DNA of 64,000 bases from an uncultured Alphaproteobacteria bacterium. Lineage in GTDB: Bacteria > Pseudomonadota > Alphaproteobacteria > Caulobacterales > Aquidulcibacteraceae. Below, one piece after another: positions 17,226 to 25,288 of this stretch; the stretch's first letter is position 1, and each line of letters opens with the position of its first letter. The notes beneath the pieces are model-generated. The model did not search any database, was not told the origin of the DNA, and worked only from the letters and a program-made list of their open reading frames with translations. The stretch spans positions 1-64,000 of the forward strand of contig CADEEA010000002.1 in assembly GCA_902826245.1 (NCBI GenBank). Reading direction: 5' to 3'. The position numbers were made by a program, and so were the translations under genes.

Positions 17226-18431
17226 TCAGAAGGTGAACAAACGCTTATGTTCGTCGATGGCGAAATCGTCGGTCATGCCGGCTATGTAGTCGCAGGCGCG
17301 CCGCGCAGTTCGCTGGCCGCCTGGTCCGTTACCGCCAACCTGCCAATCCGGGGGCAACAATTCCGGTTGCGATAGAAAGAGCTCAAACAGCTCCTTTAAG
17401 ATGCGTTTGGCGTGGCTGCGCGAGCGGTTCACCTTCCAGTGCCGATACATGCGCGTCATCAGGAAGCGGCGCAAAATGGCCTGATGCTCGTTCATTTCGT
17501 CGGAGAAACCGATCAGCGGTTTGCCGGCTGCACGGATATCCTCCACCCGTTTCGGTTTCGCGTCAGTCAACCGGTTGCCGCTTTCCCAAACTAGATCGTC
17601 GATCCAGACGCCGATCAGGCGGCGTACGGTCTCTGCGATCAGCCGACTTTCCTCGATGCCGGGGAACGCCGCTTCGACCCCGCCCAGCACCCGCGCCAGC
17701 ATCGGCACTTCCGCGCGCAGCTCCGCCAACGAGAACAGCCCGGCGCGCAGGCCATCGTCGATATCGTGATTATTGTAGGCGATGTCGTCAGCGTGGGCGG
17801 CGACTTGCGCTTCAGGCCCCGGCCAAGTGTGCAACTCAAGATCGTGCGTCGCCACATATTCCTGGATCGCGACCGGCAAATCCTCAAGGGCCGCGCCGTG
17901 GCGGATCAACGGTCCGTTGTGCTTGACCACGCCTTCCAGCGTTTCCCAGGTGAGGTTCAGGCCGTCAAAGCTCGGGTAGCGGCGCTCCAACTTGGTCAGG
18001 ACGCGTAGGGTCTGGGCGTTGTGGTCGAACCCTTCGAAACCTTCCATGCAGAGGTCGAGCACATCCTCTCCAGTGTGGCCGAACGGGGGATGGCCGAGAT
18101 CGTGAGCGATGCCGAGGCATTCAGCCAAATCGTCGTCGAGCCCCATCTGCCGCGCCACGGCGCGGGCGATCTGGGCAACCTCGAGCGAATGGGTGAGCCG
18201 GGTGCGGTAATGATCGCCTTCGTGGGCCACAAACACCTGGGTTTTGCCCTTGAGCCGGCGGAAGGCGCTGGAATGGACAATGCGGTCGCGGTCACGCTCG
18301 AAGGGCGTGCGGTGGCGGCTTTCCGGTTCGGGATGGAGCCGCCCGCGCGAGCGGGCGGGCTCGCTGGCGTAAAGCGCCCGCGGCGGGCGCTGCACCGTAG
18401 AACCCGCTTTGCCCGTGCGCCCTTCAGCCAT
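17226..18431 (-). CDS. dgt: Deoxyguanosinetriphosphate triphosphohydrolase-like HD hydrolase
   Basis: A 401-residue HD-domain phosphohydrolase of the Dgt-like group, which cleaves dNTPs to nucleoside and triphosphate. The metal site is visible as 'RTRLTHSLEVAQIAR' (H) and 'GIAHDLGHPPFGHTGE' (HD), with 'DDIAYNNHDIDDGL' providing the distal Asp. ATG at 18431 was chosen because AGGAG precedes it at suitable spacing. The 80-bp gap to the divergent Fe-S carrier gene must hold both promoters. The context is housekeeping and gives no hint of a phage-defence role. Confidence 0.9.
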   Translation of the reverse strand: MAEGRTGKAGSTVQRPPRALYASEPARSRGRLHPEPESRHRTPFERDRDRIVHSSAFRRLKGKTQVFVAHEGDHYRTRLTHSLEVAQIARAVARQMGLDDDLAECLGIAHDLGHPPFGHTGEDVLDLCMEGFEGFDHNAQTLRVLTKLERRYPSFDGLNLTWETLEGVVKHNGPLIRHGAALEDLPVAIQEYVATHDLELHTWPGPEAQVAAHADDIAYNNHDIDDGLRAGLFSLAELRAEVPMLARVLGGVEAAFPGIEESRLIAETVRRLIGVWIDDLVWESGNRLTDAKPKRVEDIRAAGKPLIGFSDEMNEHQAILRRFLMTRMYRHWKVNRSRSHAKRILKELFELFLSQPELLPPDWQVGGNGPGGQRTARRACDYIAGMTDDFAIDEHKRLFTF

Positions 18432-18510
18432 ACAACCGCTTCTCCTGCTCGCGACCGAGCCTATATGAAGCAAGCTTGCTTGAGAAAGCGCTGAGGCATT
18501 GCATTAACGA

Positions 18511-18837
18511 ATGACAGGCGTGACCCTCTCCCCATCGGCGGCAGCCAGGATCAAGAGCGTAGTGGCCGGCGAGCCGGCCGGCGCGGGCCTTCGGGTGGCG
18601 GTGGAAGGCGGAGGGTGCTCCGGCTTTCAATACGAAATCAATGTCGCACTATCCCCGACCGGCGACGATTACGTCGTCGAGCGCGACGGCGCGCGCCTGT
18701 TCGTGGACCCGGTGTCGCTGCCCTTTCTGCTCGGCTCGGAGGTGGACTGGGTAGACGAACTGATCGGTGCTTCCTTCAAAGTGAAGAACCCCAACGCCAA
18801 ATCCAGCTGCGGCTGCGGCGTCAGCTTTTCTGTTTAG
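18511..18837 (+). CDS. IscA/ErpA-type iron-sulfur cluster carrier
   Basis: A 108-residue A-type carrier that passes Fe-S clusters to apo-proteins. The three cluster-binding cysteines are present: one in 'EGGGCSGFQY' and two in the C-terminal 'SSCGCGVSF'. 'DPVSLPFLLGSEVDW' is a family segment. It is the first gene of an apparent operon with the Sel1 protein and nitroreductase genes. Confidence 0.93.
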   Translation: MTGVTLSPSAAARIKSVVAGEPAGAGLRVAVEGGGCSGFQYEINVALSPTGDDYVVERDGARLFVDPVSLPFLLGSEVDWVDELIGASFKVKNPNAKSSCGCGVSFSV

Positions 18838-19464
18838 ATGTTCGCCAAGAAGTCCCGAGCCGACCGCGCCCTGGACGCTTTCCAGCGCCGTAACTGGAAA
18901 GCCGCGCGCCGGCTGTTCGAGGAAATCGGCCACGCGAGAAGGGCCGGGGAAGATTATCATCTCGGTCTGCTCTACTGGCGCGGCTTCGGCGGGGACCGCG
19001 ACGTCAAAGCGGGCGCAGCGTGCTTCCGGCGTGCAGCCGAGCAAGGCCACGCTGCGGCGCAGACCGCGTTTGCGCTGGCGCTGCGGTCGGGCGTCGGCGT
19101 GGCGAAGGACGAAGCGGCGGCGACCTCGCTTTTTCGCTTGGCCGCGGGCGCGGGCGATTGCGATGCAATGGTTGAGCTTGCGGCCCTGAGCGGCCCCGAC
19201 GAGGCGATCGTCCTGCTGCGCCGCGCCGTTGACCTTGGCCATCCTCCCGCCATGCGCCGCCTCGCCGACCTTGTGATGCGCCACGATCCGGTTGGGGCGC
19301 TGGCATTGCTTTACGCCGAGGCCGCCATGACCGGCGATGACGGCGCACGCGCGCGCGCCGCCGAGCTGGCGCGTGAGATGAATCCGGCGGAAATCACCCA
19401 AGCACAGCGCGCGGGCCGCGCCCATGCCGACGCCGCCGCAAAGCGGCTGCGAGGAACCTCATGA
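18838..19464 (+). CDS. Sel1-repeat protein
   Basis: A 208-residue solenoid protein with about four Sel1 repeats ('YHLGLLYWRGFGG', 'AACFRRAAEQGHAAAQTAF', 'ATSLFRLAAGAGDCDAMVELA'). The ATG begins directly after the stop of the Fe-S carrier gene, and its stop overlaps the nitroreductase ATG (ATGA), so the three genes are coupled. No signal peptide is seen. Likely a scaffolding protein; partner unknown. Confidence 0.82.
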   Translation: MFAKKSRADRALDAFQRRNWKAARRLFEEIGHARRAGEDYHLGLLYWRGFGGDRDVKAGAACFRRAAEQGHAAAQTAFALALRSGVGVAKDEAAATSLFRLAAGAGDCDAMVELAALSGPDEAIVLLRRAVDLGHPPAMRRLADLVMRHDPVGALALLYAEAAMTGDDGARARAAELAREMNPAEITQAQRAGRAHADAAAKRLRGTS

Positions 19465-20120
19465 ATGTGGCCGAAGCGCTGAAGGCGCGCGTGTCCGTGC
19501 GCGCCTACAAGCCCGATCCTTTGCCTGAACAGCTGTTGCGCGAGATACTCGACGCCGCGCGCTGGGCGCCGTCTGGGGGCAATCTGCAGCCCTGGCGCAC
19601 AATCGCTGTCGCCGGACCCGAGAGAGTCGCCGTGATCGCGCTGGCGAAAGCGAGCCTGCCGGGCGATGTCGGGGAACGCTTCGTCTATCCGCCGGATTTG
19701 TGGGAGCCCCACCGCTCGCGGCGCTTCAAGATGGGCGAGGACATGTACGCGCTCTTGGGCATTCCGCGCGAGGACAAGGCCGGGCGGCTCAAACAATTCA
19801 TGCGCAATTACGAATTCTTCGGCGCTCCGGTGGGGCTCTTCTTCGTTATCGACAAGCGCATGGGCTACGGCCAATGGGCGCATATGGGCATGTTCATGCA
19901 ATCGATCGCGCTGGCGGCGCTGGAGCGCGGGGTGTCGAGTTGCATGCAGGAATGCTGGGCGACTTTGCGCACGCCGCTAGCCGCGCATTTCGGCTTGGGC
20001 GAGAGCGAGATGATCTATTGCGGCATGGCGTTGGGCTACGCCGATGAAACTGCGGCGATCAACACACTGCGCTCGGAGCGCGCGGAACTGGATGAGATTG
20101 CGGAGTTTCGGGGATTTTGA
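19461..20120 (+). CDS. Nitroreductase-family flavoprotein
   Basis: A 219-residue FMN-dependent oxidoreductase with the N-terminal FMN-phosphate motif 'RVSVRAYKPDPL', 'ARWAPSGGNLQPW' and the later 'GMALGYAD' segment. It resembles the nitroreductase subgroup with a longer middle insertion. It overlaps the Sel1 gene by 4 nt. It is the last complete chromosomal gene before the ICE attachment repeat, about 130 bp downstream. Substrate unknown. Confidence 0.88.
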   Translation: MNVAEALKARVSVRAYKPDPLPEQLLREILDAARWAPSGGNLQPWRTIAVAGPERVAVIALAKASLPGDVGERFVYPPDLWEPHRSRRFKMGEDMYALLGIPREDKAGRLKQFMRNYEFFGAPVGLFFVIDKRMGYGQWAHMGMFMQSIALAALERGVSSCMQECWATLRTPLAAHFGLGESEMIYCGMALGYADETAAINTLRSERAELDEIAEFRGF

Positions 20121-20250
20121 CCGCGGCTGGCGCTGCGAGCATCGCTGCTTGTCACTCCCAAAGGGACTCGGAACGTTTGCGGCCTGCAGTTCGCTATCGA
20201 ATGACCTCACGCCACGCGCGAGGTGCTCATTGATATGAATGAGGAAAGCT

Positions 20251-20295
20251 TGGTGGGCGCGACAGGGATTGAACCTGTGACCCCTCCCGTGTGAA
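20251..20295 (-). repeat. attL: displaced 3' part of tRNA-Val(CAC), 45-bp direct repeat
   Basis: These 45 bases are identical to 61702-61746 and correspond to the encoded CCA, acceptor 3' strand, T-arm and half of the anticodon arm of tRNA-Val(CAC). The 5' half of a tRNA is absent here; the sequence diverges from base 20296. This is the original 3' end that was displaced when the element integrated and restored the tRNA at the right end. Confidence 0.93.
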
Positions 20296-20323
20296 ACGCC
20301 TTAGGGGCCATTTTTGACCGTTT

Positions 20324-20560
20324 CAAGCTGTCTCAAACCGTGTGCGGAAATCGCTTATTCCCCTGCACTTTCCTTCTGATACGACGCCATGAACCGATTG
20401 ACACGTTTCACGCCGTCTCAGCGTAACTCACGCCACTCGCTACCAAAACGCTACCAAAAATGCAGCCCATTTGAGCCCTGACCCTTCTTTTTTCTTGTGT
20501 GAAGGGTCGGATTTTCGCAGGGTTTTGGTAGCGAAGCTCACTTGGTAGCGATTTGGTAGC
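20324..20560. promoter_or_regulatory. Repeated short motifs upstream of the integrase (candidate integrase/Xis arm sites)
   Basis: Two motif families recur. CAAG(C/T)(C/T)GTCTCA-like: 20324-20335 and a CACGCCGTCTCAG variant around 20409-20421. GCTACCAAA: direct copies at 20439-20448 and 20450-20460 (11-bp phase), then three inverted copies at 20523-20532, 20542-20549 and 20552-20560 just before the integrase GTG. Both motif families recur near the other end of the element (61554-61637). Such end-clustered repeats are typical of arm-type recombinase sites and may also regulate int. The rest of the 20296-20580 gap shows no gene. Confidence 0.6.
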
Positions 20561-20580
20561 GGGACCTTCAAGAGATAATC

Positions 20581-21876
20581 GTGCCCAGAAAAAGTGCCTC
20601 AAACGCCCAACCGCTGACCGACAAGCGTGTCCGATCACTCATACAATCTGCGGCGATCGGCGATTATCTCGATGGCGCCACCACCGGGCTTTACCTGCGC
20701 GTCGGCAAACGCGGCGCCAGTTGGTCCCTTCTCTACCGGGTCACTGGACATGGCGGCGACAGCGCCGCTGGCCACAGGGCCAAGGGGGCGATGACCCGGA
20801 TGCACCTTGGCGACTATCCGAATGTCGGCCTTGCCGCGGCCCGCGAGAAAGCGTTCGCCACGCTGCGTGTCGCAGAGGACGGCGAGGATCCGCGCCAAGC
20901 GGCCTCCCCGGTCAAGACCGCCCGCGGCAAGACGCTGACCTGGCTCGTCGATGAGTACCTGGAGAAATACGCCGCCAAGTCACTGGTAAACTCCAAGACC
21001 GGCTCGTGGGTGCTGAAGCGCCATTGGACGCCCGTGTTCGGCGCCCGCGCATTTTCATCGATCAAGCGCTCGGAACTGAACGAGCGTCTGAAGGAAATCG
21101 CCGCGTCGGAAAATCACGGGCCAGGCGCGGCGATGGATGCGCGGCGATGGATCATGAGCGTGTATGGCTGGGCCATCCGGGAGGAAATCGCCGCCCACAA
21201 TCCCGCCGTCGGGCTCATTGGCAAGGAAGGGCTCCGTCAAAACCCGGGCGATCTGCGCCCGCGCGAACGTGTCCTGACCATCGAGGAAGCGCGCGCCGTC
21301 TATCAGGCGACATTCAAGATGCCGTCGCCTTGGGGGGAACTGGCGCGCGTGCTTCTGCTCTCTCTTGCGCGTCTGGGTGAATTCTCCCAGGCCCAGAGGA
21401 GCTGGTTCGATCGCGCGGGCCGTAACCTTGAAGTGCCCGGAATGGGGCACAAGAACAAACATCCCAAGACCGTGCCCATGACTGATCTCACCTTTGAGAT
21501 CCTCGACCAACGGCCCGCAGGGAAAGAAGGGCCCTATCTCTTCTCCACGACCAATGGCGAGAAGGCCATTTACAGCTTTGCCGATAATTACGCGAACAAG
21601 CTGCGTGAGCTCAGTGCCGCTGAGCTAGGACGAACCGTACCGCACTTCACGCCGCACGATTTTAGGCGATCCGGTTCGACGCATCTGACCGGCTTGGGCG
21701 TCAACGAAGAAGTCGTTGAGACGCTCTTGGGCCATAAGATCAAGGGCGTGCGCGGCATCTATATGAAGCATAAGTTTCTTGAGGAGCGGCGTGCGGCGCT
21801 GAGGCTCTGGGAAAAAACAATCATCGGGCCTGCGATCAAACCGGCCCAACCGACGAAGGCAGCCAAAACGAAATGA
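20581..21876 (+). CDS. int: Tyrosine site-specific integrase (P4-type)
   Basis: A 431-residue tyrosine recombinase. The N-terminal arm-binding domain (about 1-100) has 'LTDKRVRSLIQSA' and 'GLYLRVGKRGASW'. A core-binding SAM-like domain follows at about 115-210. The catalytic domain carries the first Arg in 'SLARLGEFSQ', 'HKNKHPKTVPM' around the lysine, the H-x-x-R box 'PHDFRRSGSTHL', 'LLGHK' and the tyrosine in 'RGIYMKHK'. The start is GTG at 20581. It is expected to excise and integrate the element at tRNA-Val(CAC). It lies at the end away from the intact tRNA and is convergent with the trb operon. Confidence 0.93.
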   Translation: MPRKSASNAQPLTDKRVRSLIQSAAIGDYLDGATTGLYLRVGKRGASWSLLYRVTGHGGDSAAGHRAKGAMTRMHLGDYPNVGLAAAREKAFATLRVAEDGEDPRQAASPVKTARGKTLTWLVDEYLEKYAAKSLVNSKTGSWVLKRHWTPVFGARAFSSIKRSELNERLKEIAASENHGPGAAMDARRWIMSVYGWAIREEIAAHNPAVGLIGKEGLRQNPGDLRPRERVLTIEEARAVYQATFKMPSPWGELARVLLLSLARLGEFSQAQRSWFDRAGRNLEVPGMGHKNKHPKTVPMTDLTFEILDQRPAGKEGPYLFSTTNGEKAIYSFADNYANKLRELSAAELGRTVPHFTPHDFRRSGSTHLTGLGVNEEVVETLLGHKIKGVRGIYMKHKFLEERRAALRLWEKTIIGPAIKPAQPTKAAKTK

Positions 21877-22105
21877 GCACATGCGCCCTCTCAGCGGCCG
21901 AGGAGAACTCGTGTCAAACCCTTGAGGAAGAGCCGCTGTTCGGCCTGTCGCGTTAGCATCCGCTCGTGAACGATGGGCTTGCGACTATCCAATTGCATTT
22001 CTATCGCGCCGGAGCGCGGCGCGGCTTACGCATTCGCCAAGAAATGGCTCAAACGACGCCTAAATGGCTCATTTCGGGCCCCTGATCCTGGTCGTTCCAG
22101 AGGAC
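21877..22105. other. Intergenic stretch between integrase and trb-operon end; nothing recognised
   Basis: About 230 bp between two convergent genes. Short open frames exist but none has a convincing start or family resemblance. No strong terminator hairpin with a T run was found. Confidence 0.4.
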
Positions 22106-22612
22106 CTACTCTTGCCGACGCGCAAAGCGGACCGCCAGCAGGAGCCAACGCAATTGCAGGCGATCAAAGCGGCGGACAGGTCCGTCGTCAAGGACGCGTC
22201 CGTTGGCCATCCTCACGCCGGGCACCAACCCCTCCTTCACGCGCCGCGCAACCGTCGCGCGTGAAATTCCGAAGCACTCCTTGATAGCTCGATAGGTCAG
22301 CAACACGCGGTCAGCGCGCAGATCGGCCAGCATCCGATCCACGGCTTCGTGAAGCTCAGCCGGATAGTCGGGCATATCCTCGACTGTGACGGTTCGAGTA
22401 GGACACCTTACTGCGCGGCCGACTCGACGCGGAGAAGTTGGCGGCGAGGCCGCCACTATTGCGTTGTGTTCGCGGTTCGCCGATCGCGGGACTGGGCCTT
22501 TGTTCGGCGCCGTTGCCGTGGGCGCGTCGAACAAACCCAATTGTGCGGCGTCAACGGGTTTCACCCTCGCTTTCCTGCGCTGCGGAGCGGCAATGTGGGC
22601 GCCAGCGGTCAT
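22106..22612 (-). CDS. Helix-turn-helix protein at the end of the trb operon
   Basis: A 168-residue protein whose start overlaps the trbI stop (ATGA), so it is probably translated with the operon. The N-terminal half is low-complexity. The C-terminal half holds a helix-turn-helix-like segment ('TYRAIKECFGISRATVARRV', about residues 110-130) followed by 'VPGVRMANGRVLDD'. In related ICEs this place is often taken by a small DUF2274 gene, to which I see no similarity. It could regulate the element; the family is not recognised. Confidence 0.6.
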   Translation of the reverse strand: MTAGAHIAAPQRRKARVKPVDAAQLGLFDAPTATAPNKGPVPRSANREHNAIVAASPPTSPRRVGRAVRCPTRTVTVEDMPDYPAELHEAVDRMLADLRADRVLLTYRAIKECFGISRATVARRVKEGLVPGVRMANGRVLDDGPVRRFDRLQLRWLLLAVRFARRQE

Positions 22613-23697
22613 GGCGAACGTCCTGAATACGCCCTCAGCTCAATGTCCCGCATCACCAACACACGAACGGGTGCGCCTTCGCGCACCCGCAATGTCGGAC
22701 GCACACTGAGCTCGCGATCGACGATGCGCGCGCCGGTTTGCGCTGCTTGCTGAGCGGCGCTGTCGCCGAGGCTTTGCGTTAGCGACGCGCCTTCGTCGTC
22801 ATTCTCCGCTTCGTTGGCGACAACGCTGATGATCGAAGACAACGCGACAGCGGCGGCGAGACGGTCGAGATGATTGTCGGTCCGATCGCTCAACCCCGAA
22901 GCGCCGGAAGGGTCGCTCGCTTCCATGCCCTCAAGGTTGATAGACCAGCCATTAGGCAGGATAAGCCTATTCCAGGCGAGCAGGATGCGGTGGTCGCCAT
23001 ATCTGGTCCCGCTTTGATATGTGCCGATCAGGCGCGAGCCTTGTGGGATCAAGAGATAGTCGCCGCTGACACTGTCATAGACGGGCGCCGTCACCTGGGC
23101 GATCACGCGTCCCGGCAAATCCGAATTGAGCGCCGTCACGAGCGCTGCGGGGATAACTTGCCCGGCTTGCACTTCGTAACGAGAGAGCGGCGGTGTCAGG
23201 CGCGAGTCGAGACGCCCGTCGTTGGCTTCAGTGTGCACGCTGACCTGATGTTCGCCGAAGAGGATCGGCGAAGCGCGCGCCGCCGCTTGCGGATCGACCG
23301 GCGATGCATCGGCGTGCGCTGTCTGGCGCGGTCCTTCCGAGGCGCCACCGCTCCACATTGGATCCGCTGGCGCCACGAGCGCGCTAGCGTCGCCCTCCGC
23401 CGGCAGCTCTTCGCCACTTTCAAACCGACCGCGCGGCAGGTCGCCCGCTGCGTAACCAGACGCGGCCTGCTGAATTGATTCCGGCGGCCCGCCCGCCGCG
23501 GCGACGGCCGCCTCTGTGGCGCCGCCGCGCCGGTCGGGCCGCTCCGATAGACCGCTCACCAAAGCGAAGGCGATAACAATCCCCGCCGCCCCCGTTCCGG
23601 CGAGCAGGACTTTGCGCGAGAGACGCTTGGGTGACGGCGGGCGCGCGCGGATGGCGAGGTCCGGCTGCTCTTGCGCTTGCGGGATGGCGGCGTTCAT
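22609..23697 (-). CDS. trbI: Conjugal transfer protein TrbI (VirB10-like)
   Basis: A 362-residue type IV secretion core protein spanning the envelope. A cytoplasmic N-terminus precedes a membrane helix at about residues 30-50 ('VLLAGTGAAGIVIAFALVSG'). A disordered periplasmic linker follows, then the conserved C-terminal beta domain ('YEVQAGQVIPAALVTALNSDLPG' in pieces, 'LLIPQGSRLIGTYQSG', 'LPNGWSINLEGM'). It overlaps trbG by 4 nt. It should connect the inner-membrane complex to the TrbG ring. Confidence 0.92.
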   Translation of the reverse strand: MNAAIPQAQEQPDLAIRARPPSPKRLSRKVLLAGTGAAGIVIAFALVSGLSERPDRRGGATEAAVAAAGGPPESIQQAASGYAAGDLPRGRFESGEELPAEGDASALVAPADPMWSGGASEGPRQTAHADASPVDPQAAARASPILFGEHQVSVHTEANDGRLDSRLTPPLSRYEVQAGQVIPAALVTALNSDLPGRVIAQVTAPVYDSVSGDYLLIPQGSRLIGTYQSGTRYGDHRILLAWNRLILPNGWSINLEGMEASDPSGASGLSDRTDNHLDRLAAAVALSSIISVVANEAENDDEGASLTQSLGDSAAQQAAQTGARIVDRELSVRPTLRVREGAPVRVLVMRDIELRAYSGRSP

Positions 23698-24608
23698 GGA
23701 TGCGCTCCGGTGCGATCGATGCGGACGATGATCGGCGCGCGCGCACCGAGACGAAGCTCGGCGCGGTCGAACACGCGGTCGATCATGTAGCGCTGGCCTT
23801 GCACGCGATAATTCACCAGCTCTGCGCCTTCGCCGGTGACGACGAACACGGGCGGCATGTCGGCTGCGGCGACACCCGGCGTGAATTCGATCCAGGTGCG
23901 GCGGCCGTCGTCAAACACCCGCGTCGGCGTCCAGATTGGCGTGCGTCCCCGCACCGTGCGGATGCGATAGGCAAAGTTGAGCCGATCGATCGGTGGGACG
24001 CCCGAGGATGAAACCACGCTCTGCGGATAAGACCAGGCGACTTGCGCGGCATAAGCGCTGCCGGCTTGCGAAATTGCTTCGACCAAATACGTGCGTCGAT
24101 CGGTGATGAGCACGATGTTGGTGCGCAAGCCCGTCACCTGCGGTTTTACCAAAACGATGGTGCGTCCATCGCTTTCGGTTTCAGCCTCGGCTTGCGTCAC
24201 CATCCAGCGTGAAGTGTCGCCAGCGGCGATGCTGTTGAGGGTCTCGCCAGGCTCAAGCAGGATGGTCGAGACGTAATTGGGGTTGGTGTAAAGCTCAAAA
24301 AGCGCGCCCGGCTCGTAGCTATAGATCTGGCGCGCGGCGTTGAAGCTATCGCGGGTCGGGCGTTGTCGCGCGGCTGTGTTGGCGGCGGCGAGGGTTTCCA
24401 AAGGCGGCGGCTCGCGGCCGCGGCGCGCTTGGCGGCGAGATTCGGCAATAGGCGCCAACACGGGCGCATCAGCGACAACTTGCACCGCGCCGCGCAGCTC
24501 TAGGGCGGAGGTTTCGACGCCATCACCTTCGGCGACGGGCACGATATCGGCGGTCGCGCAGGCTGCGAGCGCGCTCGACATCAAGAGGGTGAGGAGGAAG
24601 CGTTTCAT
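23694..24608 (-). CDS. trbG: Conjugal transfer protein TrbG (VirB9-like)
   Basis: A 304-residue outer-membrane core-complex component. The N-terminus is a signal peptide ending in the possible lipobox 'SALAACATAD', so it may be a lipoprotein. The C-terminal domain contains 'AYAAQVAWSYPQSV', 'LNFAYRIR' and 'WTPTRVFDDGRRTWIEF', typical of TrbG/VirB9. It overlaps trbF and trbI by 4 nt each. Confidence 0.92.
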   Translation of the reverse strand: MKRFLLTLLMSSALAACATADIVPVAEGDGVETSALELRGAVQVVADAPVLAPIAESRRQARRGREPPPLETLAAANTAARQRPTRDSFNAARQIYSYEPGALFELYTNPNYVSTILLEPGETLNSIAAGDTSRWMVTQAEAETESDGRTIVLVKPQVTGLRTNIVLITDRRTYLVEAISQAGSAYAAQVAWSYPQSVVSSSGVPPIDRLNFAYRIRTVRGRTPIWTPTRVFDDGRRTWIEFTPGVAAADMPPVFVVTGEGAELVNYRVQGQRYMIDRVFDRAELRLGARAPIIVRIDRTGAHP

Positions 24609-25288
24609 CGTTCGCGGCTCCAGGAGAAGTCGGAGATCAGCAGGCCAAGCGGATTGGCGGCGATATCGTCGGCATTGCGCGGCGGCTGCGTCGTGACGCT
24701 GAAGACGCCGGTATAAAGCTGGCCATCATTCGTGCCGGTCGCATTGGTGGCGCTTTCGACCCAGCTGACTTCCCAGGCATGGTCGGAACGCGCGATGATC
24801 GAACGGATATGCACGGTGCGGCCTACGCGCCCGAGGCTGAGGAACGGATCGTCCGCGCGCGCCAGTTCAGTCAAATGTGCTGCGGCCTGCGGGGTCAGAA
24901 ACTTGTAGGCTTCAAGCCAATTCTCACGCAGCACCACGCCATCGGTTGGCAGCGAGCGCACCAGGCGAACGAAACGGCCGAGGTGATAGGCGACTTGCGC
25001 CTCGCTTGGGCTCCAGCGCCCGTCGGCGGCGCGAACGTTCATCACCTGCCCTTCTGGGCTTACTTCCACGACGTGCACAAAAGTGCGCTTCTGCAACGCC
25101 ACCATAGTGAGCGAAACGCCGAGCGCGCCGGCAAGACCAAGACACCCGAAAGCAATGGCACGCCACGACCGCGCCGACAGCACCGCCGAGCCCATGCGTG
25201 CATCCCATTCCTGGCGCGCCCGCGCATAAGGCGTGTCGGCCGGTTCGGGCGCGAAACTTCTCGCCGGCGATCGGAATGGGAAATTCAT
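24605..25288 (-). CDS. trbF: Conjugal transfer protein TrbF (VirB8-like)
   Basis: A 227-residue bitopic protein: cytoplasmic N-terminus, one membrane helix at about 42-65 ('AIAFGCLGLAGALGVSLTMVAL') and a periplasmic NTF2-like VirB8 domain ('VAYHLGRFVRLVRSLPTD', 'TNDGQLYTGVFSVTTQPPR'). VirB8-type proteins nucleate assembly of the secretion channel. It overlaps trbL and trbG by 4 nt. Confidence 0.92.
   Translation of the reverse strand: MNFPFRSPARSFAPEPADTPYARARQEWDARMGSAVLSARSWRAIAFGCLGLAGALGVSLTMVALQKRTFVHVVEVSPEGQVMNVRAADGRWSPSEAQVAYHLGRFVRLVRSLPTDGVVLRENWLEAYKFLTPQAAAHLTELARADDPFLSLGRVGRTVHIRSIIARSDHAWEVSWVESATNATGTNDGQLYTGVFSVTTQPPRNADDIAANPLGLLISDFSWSRER

Noticed and set aside
17226..18431. 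dGTPase-like protein as an antiviral dNTP-depletion system
   Set aside because: It is a chromosomal gene in a conserved housekeeping neighbourhood; nothing nearby suggests defence.
20251..20330. A second complete tRNA-Val gene at the left ICE boundary
   Set aside because: Only the 3' 45 bases match; the D-arm and 5' acceptor strand are missing, so it is an attachment-site remnant.
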